Source: Skermanella stibiiresistens SB22
GTDB taxonomy: Bacteria; Pseudomonadota; Alphaproteobacteria; Azospirillales; Azospirillaceae
Direction of reading: 5' to 3'
DNA length: 64,000 nucleotides
NCBI RefSeq assembly: GCF_000576635.1
Contig: NZ_AVFL01000034.1
Location: 1-64,000, forward strand
The notes beneath the pieces are model-generated. The model worked only from the letters and a program-made list of their open reading frames with translations. It had not been told where the DNA came from and did no database searches. Shown in pieces: positions 58,675 to 64,000 of this stretch. Position numbers and translations under genes: made by a program. The first letter of the stretch is position 1; each line of letters starts with the position of its first letter.

Positions 58675-58827
58675 TTACTCGTCGCTGGGCGGTGCTGGAC
58701 GGGGCGTCTCAAACTCGGTTCGCTCGAAGAGGGGTTTGGTTCTCGCGGGCTTGCGCGGCCTGGGCACCGTTGGGACCTTCTTGAAGATCCAAGCGTTATC
58801 ACGCGACTTTTGGTTAGACTGGGTCAT
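58675..58827 (-). CDS. Small basic 50-aa protein, last gene of the leftward operon
   Basis: The ATG at 58827 overlaps the stop of the 87-aa gene as ATGA. It encodes 50 residues, including NAWIFKKVPTVPRPRKPARTKPLFERTEFETPRPAPP. It is basic and proline-rich and is likely disordered. No family is recognised. The exact stop-start overlap and the shared direction support it as a real gene. Confidence 0.6.
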   Translation of the reverse strand: MTQSNQKSRDNAWIFKKVPTVPRPRKPARTKPLFERTEFETPRPAPPSDE

Positions 58828-59087
58828 ACGGGAATTCTCCGTGAGCGAAAATGCTGAACGAGGCGCGCCAGGGTGTCTTCGAGCGATGCCTCAATAGTGT
58901 CGGTGTCCATCGATGCCCAACGGTCTTCAATCTCGACGAGGTGCGCCAGGATCATCTTATCGGCATCGACCTTCGCCGCGTTGGTCGCCATACGGGAAAG
59001 GCGGCTGCAACCGTTGAAGATCAAGTGGGAATATTCCTGAAAGGTTGTGGTCACGACTTCGGCGCCTGTGCGTTGATGGCGCGCCAT
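58824..59087 (-). CDS. Hypothetical 87-aa protein
   Basis: A soluble helical protein (MARHQRTGAEVVTTTFQEYSH...) with ADKMILAHLVEIEDRWASMD and a basic end. It overlaps the upstream 79-aa gene by 37 bases and the downstream 50-aa gene by four. The function is unknown. Confidence 0.6.
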   Translation of the reverse strand: MARHQRTGAEVVTTTFQEYSHLIFNGCSRLSRMATNAAKVDADKMILAHLVEIEDRWASMDTDTIEASLEDTLARLVQHFRSRRIPV

Positions 59088-59290
59088 TCGGCGAGAAGTT
59101 CAGGCGAGCTGGCGTAAGGTCGTTCGATGAATTCCGTAATCTCACGATCGGTCGGGACGAACTGCAGGCCTGGTTCGATGGTGGCGAGGTATTGCTCTGT
59201 CAACTCTTCGGCACCCGCGTCGGTGCCGGTCATGGTTGCCAGCACCCTACGGAAGCGTCGATTGACGGCGTGTTGGGTTAGCGGGCTCAT
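59051..59290 (-). CDS. Hypothetical 79-aa protein
   Basis: It begins MSPLTQHAVNRRFRRVLATMTGTDAG and ends in a SSPELLAEWRAINAQAPKS tail. The start overlaps the stop of the coiled-coil gene as ATGA. No family is recognised; it is small and helical. Confidence 0.6.
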   Translation of the reverse strand: MSPLTQHAVNRRFRRVLATMTGTDAGAEELTEQYLATIEPGLQFVPTDREITEFIERPYASSPELLAEWRAINAQAPKS

Positions 59291-59907
59291 TCCGTGCCTG
59301 TGAGATAAGGAGCGACGATAACGCGGGCCTGGGCTACGTACTGACCGGATCGCGCTTGCGTGCCGTCGAAGGTACCAGCGTGATCGATGGCGTTGTTCAT
59401 CATGTGCAACTGGCTCGTCTTGTGGGAAGCCTCCCGAATCTCAGCCTCCATGGCCGGGTGGGGCACCTGAACGTGGAAGCCATGGAAGTCGCGCGTGAGC
59501 TGCTGGCTGACACTGCGCTTCAGCTTGCTGATGGTGGCCAACTGTTCAGCGTATCCCAGCAACATGGCGTCAGCCTTCTCGGCAGCGGCCTCGATCTCAG
59601 CCAGGGCAGCGGCGATCTCCTTGGCCTGGGCGCGCTTGGCTGCGGCTTCAGCGTTCAAGCGTGCGGCTTTGGCCTCGTCCTCAGCGGCTTGGAGGATCAT
59701 TGCGGCGTTCTCAGCCTCGATCCTGTTTCGGATGGCAGCCTCGTTCGCGATTTTGAGTTGATCGATGGCTTGCCGCGTCTGCTCTTTCGACGTGGCGAGC
59801 TTCTTTCTCACGTCAGAGAGGCGCCGCTCTTCCTCCTGGAGTTGCTCATATTGCGCCTGGGCGCTGGCAAGCTTTACCTGGGCGTTGTGAAGTTCGTTGG
59901 TGTTCAT
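59287..59907 (-). CDS. Coiled-coil protein of 206 aa
   Basis: Residues 1-145 are almost wholly a heptad-type coiled coil rich in Ala, Glu, Lys and Gln (LQEEERRLSDVRKKLATSKEQ through AKRAQAKEIAAALAEIEAAAEK). The last 60 residues (HGFHVQVPHPAMEAEI onward) look globular. No signal peptide or membrane segment. It is the second gene of the operon; a scaffold or DNA-linked role is possible but not shown. Confidence 0.7.
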   Translation of the reverse strand: MNTNELHNAQVKLASAQAQYEQLQEEERRLSDVRKKLATSKEQTRQAIDQLKIANEAAIRNRIEAENAAMILQAAEDEAKAARLNAEAAAKRAQAKEIAAALAEIEAAAEKADAMLLGYAEQLATISKLKRSVSQQLTRDFHGFHVQVPHPAMEAEIREASHKTSQLHMMNNAIDHAGTFDGTQARSGQYVAQARVIVAPYLTGTE

Positions 59908-59946
59908 GGTGTTGTCCTATGGGATGGTTGGATAATTCAGAAGGCG

Positions 59947-60132
59947 TCAGCGAGACGTCTTGAAGATTTGGATCTCGGATGCGAGATAAAGAATGCTTGA
60001 ACCCACTCGCTTTTGAGTTGGTGTCCAAAGGTTTCGCGCACGAGCTTTTGAGAATTTTCTCCACATGGTTACGACCGAGCAACCGAGGTGTGCGGCGGCT
60101 TCACTTGTGGTCAGGAGTTCTAAGCTAGTCAT
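59947..60132 (-). CDS. Small helix-turn-helix protein, candidate excisionase
   Basis: A 61-aa protein starting MTSLELLTTSEAAAHLGCSVVTMWRKFSKARA, which reads as a MerR/Xis-like winged helix. ATG 60132 has AAGG seven bases upstream; the frame opens at 60207. It is the first gene of the leftward operon and lies on the opposite strand to the integrase, a common layout for recombination directionality factors. Confidence 0.7.
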   Translation of the reverse strand: MTSLELLTTSEAAAHLGCSVVTMWRKFSKARARNLWTPTQKRVGSSILYLASEIQIFKTSR

Positions 60133-60197
60133 GGAAAGACCTTGAGTAAAATGATGTTCTGGAAATTCAGCGGAGAGTAAGCTCCGAATATTTAGAA

Positions 60198-60227
60198 AGT
60201 ATAGCACAAAAATTGAGCCAATTGCAA
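60198..60227 (-). promoter_or_regulatory. Sigma-70-type promoter of the leftward small-gene operon
   Basis: Read on the minus strand, TTGCAA (60227-60222) and TATACT (60203-60198) are separated by 18 bases. It lies about 65 bases upstream of the helix-turn-helix start. Confidence 0.6.
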
Positions 60228-60716
60228 TACAAGTACTTCGGTTATTAAGCCAATATTTGGAGCTTTAGCTCGTGACTTGGTTGGGTCCTTACCGCTGGGG
60301 TGTCCCAGGGGGTACTACCCGCCAAGGTACCATCTGATAGTTATACAACCCTGAGTTAGAAGCGCTTCCCAGATGCGGGCGAGATGCTGGAAGCACCCCG
60401 CTGACGCGGGGCGCCTCTGGCCATGTCTCAGTGTCTCACCAACACGCCTGGGGCTGTGAGCCTGGGCGACATGGGCTTGGAGGACATCGACATGCGAATA
60501 TCATGAACAGATTACCCGCTCTGGGAAATGGCAAGGAGAAGATCGCGACATTGATCTGGCGTATCGGATATACCCACTTAAAATTGTATTAAAGGTGGAA
60601 AAATCCCCTTTTTTCGGGCTTCGCACCCACACCCTCAGTGATCGGCGAGCCAGCGACGGCGTATCGGGTGATACAGCCTCCCGGCGTGGGGCAGACAAGG
60701 ATTTTCATCACGCTGG
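60228..60716. other. Non-coding stretch of the mobile element
   Basis: No gene of usable quality is seen. It contains a CCCCG/CGGGG hairpin near 60396-60411 and a 27-codon frame at 60423-60506 without a ribosome-binding site. An origin, regulatory RNA or attachment function is possible, but nothing decides it. Confidence 0.4.
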
Positions 60717-61376
60717 TCAGTAGTATCGTCTGTTCGCCTGGGACAGCGGGACGGCCTCTTTCCCGGTCCTCGCGCGCGCGGCCCAACCGATCGGCATGCC
60801 GCCCTCGATCGGGACGTAGCGTGGGCGGGTTCCTCTGTTGTCGTAGAACGCGATGTCGAACCTGCGACGCCAGAACCCTGACCCCTTGATCGCGTCATCC
60901 AGATTGTCCAATCCCCTGACGCCGATGTAGACCCCAGCCGCGAGTTTCACGGCGGCGCTGATGAACAGGAACCTGTAACCTTCGACGGTCACCTTCTTCG
61001 GTTCCAGGCATCCGGCGAGGGCGTCGGACGTCAGGATACCAAGGGACCGGATGCACTTCACGGCCTCCTGGGGATCGACGGTTTCCGTCATCAGCACCCT
61101 GTGGAATTCGTGGAATGCCAGGATGATCACGCCAAGGGCCACGAGCATCTCGATCACGCCGTAGATGGCCCGCAGCTGAACCCGAAACCAGTAGAAACAG
61201 ATGAACAGTACTAGGGTTTGGATGAATGTCACTACACCCCACACCGGCCCGACCGTGAATAGGCCGGTGGCGATGAACGTGTAGTTCAAGCACGTCCACA
61301 ACGTTATCCCCGTCATCATCAGGAACTTGTTGAGTGAATGACCGGTATCGCGAGTTTTCTCGGTGGATTTTGACAT
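60717..61376 (-). CDS. Hypothetical membrane protein of the mobile element
   Basis: About 219 aa from ATG 61376 (MSKSTEKTRDTG). Three closely spaced hydrophobic segments (about residues 18-90, e.g. FLMMTGITLWTCLNYTFIATG and MLVALGVIILAFHEF) and a weaker one near 145 are followed by a basic FWRRRFDIAFYDN tail. ATG 61466 is an in-frame alternative. It is transcribed away from the serine recombinase gene. No family is recognised. Confidence 0.65.
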   Translation of the reverse strand: MSKSTEKTRDTGHSLNKFLMMTGITLWTCLNYTFIATGLFTVGPVWGVVTFIQTLVLFICFYWFRVQLRAIYGVIEMLVALGVIILAFHEFHRVLMTETVDPQEAVKCIRSLGILTSDALAGCLEPKKVTVEGYRFLFISAAVKLAAGVYIGVRGLDNLDDAIKGSGFWRRRFDIAFYDNRGTRPRYVPIEGGMPIGWAARARTGKEAVPLSQANRRYY

Positions 61377-61495
61377 CAGCGGGACATCTTTGCGAGTTTG
61401 ACTAACGCCAAGTTTAGCCCAAGCCAGCAGCCCATTGTCTCGGCAAAAATCGTGCCAACGAATCATTCTTGCTTTTCCATACGCAGCCGTTCCTT

Positions 61496-61532
61496 TGTGT
61501 ATGAAAACGTTTGTGTATGGCGACTGTGTATG
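61496..61532. repeat. Three copies of TGTGTATG
   Basis: Copies begin at 61496, 61512 and 61525, in the region between the divergent membrane protein and serine recombinase genes. Spacing of 16 and 13 bases suits a repeated protein-binding site, possibly for the recombinase or a repressor. Confidence 0.6.
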
Positions 61533-61566
61533 ACAGAAAGGGGCGGACGAAACGAGGGAGGCAACA

Positions 61567-62271
61567 ATGGCCAAGGCCAAGAGCAACATCGCGGTTGGTT
61601 ATGTGCGAGTCAGCACCGCTGACCAGACTGACAGCGGCCTGTCATTGGAGCATCAAGAAGCGCGCATCAGGGCATATGCCGCCGCCCAGGGGCTGGAGCT
61701 GCTCGACATCGTGTCCGACGCTGGCGTGTCAGCAGGGAAGGAGCTGTCGAGCCGCCCAGGTGGGGTGCGGGTGCTGGCGATGTTGACCACAGGACCAGCG
61801 CGCCACCTGATCGCGTTGAAGCTCGACCGTGTGTTCCGCAACGCCGCTGACGCGTTGAACCAGACAGCGGCATGGGACAAGGCGGGGGTCGGCCTCCACT
61901 TGGTGGACATGGGCGGACAGAGCATCAACACGCAGTCGGCCATGGGCCGGATGTTCTTCACGATGGCCGCTGGCTTCGCTGAGATGGAGAGAGGCCTGAT
62001 AGCGGAACGCACCGCTGCGGCCATCCAGCAGAAGAAGAAGCGCGGCGAAGTCTATGGGCGCCCGGTTTTGGGGTTCGATGCGGTAGGCGGTCGGATGGTC
62101 GAGAACGCGGAGGAGAAGGCGCTGATGCAGCGTGTTCTGGAGATGCGCGACGCTGGCGTGTCCATGGCGAAGATCGCGGACAGGTTCAACGCTGAGGGGG
62201 TTCCGACCAAGCGGGGAGGTGTCGCTTGGCATGCTTCGACCGTCAAGCGCATCTGCGACCGTATGTTGTGA
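61567..62271 (+). CDS. Serine recombinase (resolvase/invertase family)
   Basis: A 234-aa recombinase. The catalytic Ser is in YVRVSTADQ; KLDRVFRN and GRMFFTMAAGFAEMERGLIAERT are the conserved segments. The C-terminal part (SMAKIADRFNAEGVPTKRG) is the helix-turn-helix for DNA binding. GAGGGAGG precedes the ATG. It is a second recombinase in the same element, so one may act in resolution or inversion rather than integration. Confidence 0.93.
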   Translation: MAKAKSNIAVGYVRVSTADQTDSGLSLEHQEARIRAYAAAQGLELLDIVSDAGVSAGKELSSRPGGVRVLAMLTTGPARHLIALKLDRVFRNAADALNQTAAWDKAGVGLHLVDMGGQSINTQSAMGRMFFTMAAGFAEMERGLIAERTAAAIQQKKKRGEVYGRPVLGFDAVGGRMVENAEEKALMQRVLEMRDAGVSMAKIADRFNAEGVPTKRGGVAWHASTVKRICDRML

Positions 62272-62343
62272 TGCGCGCTAAAGTTGATCTTCCAAAAGAT
62301 GGGAACCAGACATATGAATTGGCCCGACGAAGATTTTTAGCGC

Positions 62344-62390
62344 ATATGTTACATATTTCTGTTGCGGGTGATTAAGGCGATATGTAACAT
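62344..62390. promoter_or_regulatory. Long inverted repeat operator candidate
   Basis: ATGTTACATAT (62346-62356) is the exact reverse complement of ATATGTAACAT (62380-62390), with a 23-base gap. Each arm is itself nearly palindromic. It ends 30 bases before the ribbon-helix-helix gene, so autoregulation is likely. Confidence 0.65.
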
Positions 62391-62420
62391 AGACAGCATC
62401 CGCAGCAGGAGGAACAAGCT

Positions 62421-62987
62421 ATGATGCCCGTAGTTAGAATAAGCGATGGCACCTTCACCGACCTAAGCACCCTCAAGGCTTGGTATGGCACCAAGACACC
62501 CAGCGAGACCATTGACCGCATTGTACGGGAAGCGATGGAGCAGCTCGGCATGGAGCGGGACGATGAGCCGGATGAGACAGCGCCCACGACAAGCGATGGC
62601 GCGATGCAGTTTGATGCTGCGCCTGGGCTTGCTTTCACAAAGCCCCTGTCAGCTTCAATCAATGGGATGTCGCTCCGCAACCCCCGTTGGTCAGCCATCC
62701 TGCTCGCGGTGATTGCACAGGTGAAGGCAAAGGGCATTGAAGGTAAAGAACTAGTTAGCCAATTGGCGATTCATTCCCGGACGGAACGGTACGAGGATCA
62801 CGGGTTCAAGTATTACCCTGACCTCGGCATCTCCGTGCAGGGTCAGTCGGCGTCGGACGCCTGGAAGGAGGTGGACCGTCTGGCTAAGAAGTGGCGTATT
62901 CCGGTTACGGTGGAGTTCTGGTGGCGGCAGAACCCGAAAGCTAAGTACCCTGGCAAGGTGGGCGTGCTGCAGTCGGGAAAAGCGTAA
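62421..62987 (+). CDS. Predicted ribbon-helix-helix protein with unknown C-terminal domain
   Basis: A 188-aa protein. The first 45 residues (PVVRISDGTFTDLSTLKAWYGTKTPSETIDRIVREAMEQL) look like a ribbon-helix-helix DNA-binding domain. The C-terminal part with DHGFKYYPDLGISVQGQSASDAWKEVDRLAKKW and WWRQNPKAKYPGK is not recognised. GGAGG lies eight bases upstream. It sits behind a paired operator-like repeat and is followed by a strong terminator. Confidence 0.65.
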   Translation: MMPVVRISDGTFTDLSTLKAWYGTKTPSETIDRIVREAMEQLGMERDDEPDETAPTTSDGAMQFDAAPGLAFTKPLSASINGMSLRNPRWSAILLAVIAQVKAKGIEGKELVSQLAIHSRTERYEDHGFKYYPDLGISVQGQSASDAWKEVDRLAKKWRIPVTVEFWWRQNPKAKYPGKVGVLQSGKA

Positions 62988-63084
62988 CGACACTTGCTGC
63001 AGGCTTGAAGGCCACAGCTGCAACGACGGCAGCCATCCCAAAAGAAATGTCACATGCCGTCGGTCACCATCGTCTCGTTCTGGA

Positions 63085-63120
63085 CAGAAGGGCGCGCCAC
63101 TGAGGCGCGCCCTTCTGCTT
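63085..63120 (+). terminator. Terminator after the ribbon-helix-helix gene
   Basis: A perfect 14-bp inverted repeat (63085-63098 with 63104-63117), loop ACTGA, followed by CTTT. It also faces the end of the HNH gene on the other strand. Confidence 0.75.
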
Positions 63121-63177
63121 TAGCTAGCCTTTAGGTGCAAAGGTTTGGCTTTACAGAGCTTTAGTTGCTGGGGCGGG

Positions 63178-63753
63178 TCAGAGCCAGCGGGTCAGGCGTT
63201 TCCTGGGTGCCCAGGGCTTCAGCTCCAAATTTCTGGCTTTAGTGTCTTCCCGCCGGAGTGCCTGTTTCGCCTTTCGACGGGCGCTGGTGGGCGCTGGAGT
63301 GGCTTGCGAGCTGGGAGCCGGGGAACACCTGCCGTAAGCGGTCAGGCCAGCTTTGGCGCGCTCCAGACGGCGCTGATATGCGAAGGTCATATTCTGGACG
63401 CGGGTGACATAAGACAGGTTGGACAGTCGGTTGTCGTGGCGTGTCGAGTTGGCGTGATGGATCTCGTACCAAGGTTTATGACGAGGACCAACGAAGGCGA
63501 GCATGACGAGCTTGGCGACGGCAATGTCTTCCTGAACGCCATCATGGGACAGGACACAGCGGGCATAACCATCCCGGTCCAGTCTTGGGCGAAGGACGCG
63601 CCCGACGTAGGTTCCCCCTCTCCCAGGTTTGGAACGGCGGATGCGGCCCATGTCTGAAGCTTGGTAATAGGGATAGCCGGGGATGTCCCGCCATGTCTCG
63701 GTGCAGGCGTCGGAGTGGAGTTGGTCATTCGTGGGGTGTGGTTGGTCGATCAT
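63178..63753 (-). CDS. HNH endonuclease with NUMOD4 motif
   Basis: A 191-aa phage-type nuclease. TWRDIPGYPYYQASDMGRIRR is the NUMOD4 motif, and EIHHANSTRHDNRLSNLSYVT carries the HNH residues. The C-terminus is basic. Such proteins act as homing or packaging-related nucleases in phages. The ribosome-binding site is weak. Confidence 0.88.
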   Translation of the reverse strand: MIDQPHPTNDQLHSDACTETWRDIPGYPYYQASDMGRIRRSKPGRGGTYVGRVLRPRLDRDGYARCVLSHDGVQEDIAVAKLVMLAFVGPRHKPWYEIHHANSTRHDNRLSNLSYVTRVQNMTFAYQRRLERAKAGLTAYGRCSPAPSSQATPAPTSARRKAKQALRREDTKARNLELKPWAPRKRLTRWL

Positions 63754-63825
63754 GAACTAGTCTTTTCTGTAAAATGTCGAGGGTGGTAATGGGTTGAGAC
63801 GTTGAAGCGGCGAATCGGTGAGGCC

Positions 63826-64000
63826 TTAGAAGCGGCGGGACTTGCGCGGGGCAGACGTAGGCGCTGGCGCTGACGTGGTGTCGCCTGTCCAGGCCAGAGC
63901 GTCAGCCTTGTCCAGTGTCTCGACCAGGGCGTTGTTTTCCAGCTCGGCTAAAGCCTGCTGTCGATCGTCCCAGAGCTGCTGAGTTAGAAATTGGTAGTAA
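63826..64000 (-). CDS. Hypothetical protein, C-terminal part (5' end outside window)
   Basis: On the minus strand the frame from the edge reads YYQFLTQQLWDDRQQALAELENNALVE... and ends RKSRRF before TAA at 63828-63826. Helical then basic and Ser/Pro/Ala-rich at the end. The start is beyond the window. No family is recognised. Confidence 0.5.
   Translation of the reverse strand, partial: YYQFLTQQLWDDRQQALAELENNALVETLDKADALAWTGDTTSAPAPTSAPRKSRRF

Larger units (their letters stand above)
56561..64000. mobile_element. tRNA-integrated mobile element or prophage (right end outside the window)
   Basis: A tyrosine integrase directly follows tRNA-Leu(GAG), and the next 7 kb carry small overlapping genes, a predicted excisionase, a serine recombinase, a ribbon-helix-helix protein and an HNH nuclease. 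Base composition is visibly poorer in GC than upstream. I searched for a repeat of the tRNA 3' end and did not find one, so the distal attachment site is probably beyond 64000. Structural phage genes are not seen, so it could be a prophage, satellite or integrative element. Confidence 0.8.

Noticed and set aside
58640-58897. An 85-codon plus-strand frame opposite the 50-aa gene
   Set aside because: The minus strand has the better-supported coupled genes; the plus frame has no ribosome-binding site.
60423-60506. A 27-codon plus-strand frame in the non-coding part of the mobile element
   Set aside because: No ribosome-binding site and no likeness; may be chance.

Overview
This window is GC-rich chromosomal DNA from an alphaproteobacterium, most likely of the Rhodospirillales/Azospirillum type. 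The evidence is the high GC, the HisZ-PurA adjacency, a DUF3035-type lipoprotein after ileS-lspA, a COQ9-family gene fused by overlap to def, an alphaproteobacterial-style RpoH, and the large EAL and autotransporter proteins. Assignment below order is inference.

Layout. 1-9.4 kb: the 3' end of pntB, a GAF-PAS-GGDEF-EAL phosphodiesterase, rpsU, def-COQ9, a sugar epimerase, and a long autotransporter whose frame is broken once near 6510. 9.4-15.6 kb: two dehydrogenase genes; an ECF sigma/anti-sigma pair followed by a small membrane protein; and rpoH preceded by a paralogue of that small membrane protein. 15.6-28.1 kb: ordinary core genes (ileS-lspA-lipoprotein-two M16 peptidases, pgi, a pentapeptide-repeat protein, mutL). 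28.1-38.0 kb: rsmD, rluB, dodecin, tadA, a two-domain cold-shock protein, divergent mntR/mntH, very small proteins, a ThuA-like protein, and hsp20-lon. 38.0-45.4 kb: a glycosyltransferase, then a catabolic-looking cluster. That cluster is a four-gene operon (formamidase-like hydrolase, two UbiD-type decarboxylases, a 74-aa protein) divergent from an orphan Tat-exported substrate-binding protein and a GntR regulator.

45.4-48.9 kb holds one large gene unlike its neighbours, with visibly lower GC. It encodes an N-terminal Mrr-like PD-(D/E)XK nuclease motif, a middle region that may be a decayed SIR2-like fold, a P-loop STAND-like NTPase, and a long helical C-terminus. It is the best candidate in the window for an undescribed, probably anti-phage, single-gene system. 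49-56.4 kb returns to core genes (glmS, amidase, hisZ-purA, lipB).

From tRNA-Leu(GAG) at 56561 to the window end there is a mobile element integrated at the tRNA gene. It has a tyrosine integrase, a compact leftward operon of five small overlapping genes (one of 50 aa), a membrane protein divergent from a serine recombinase, a predicted ribbon-helix-helix protein behind a long inverted repeat, an HNH/NUMOD4 nuclease and a truncated gene at the edge. The distal attachment site was not found and probably lies outside the window.
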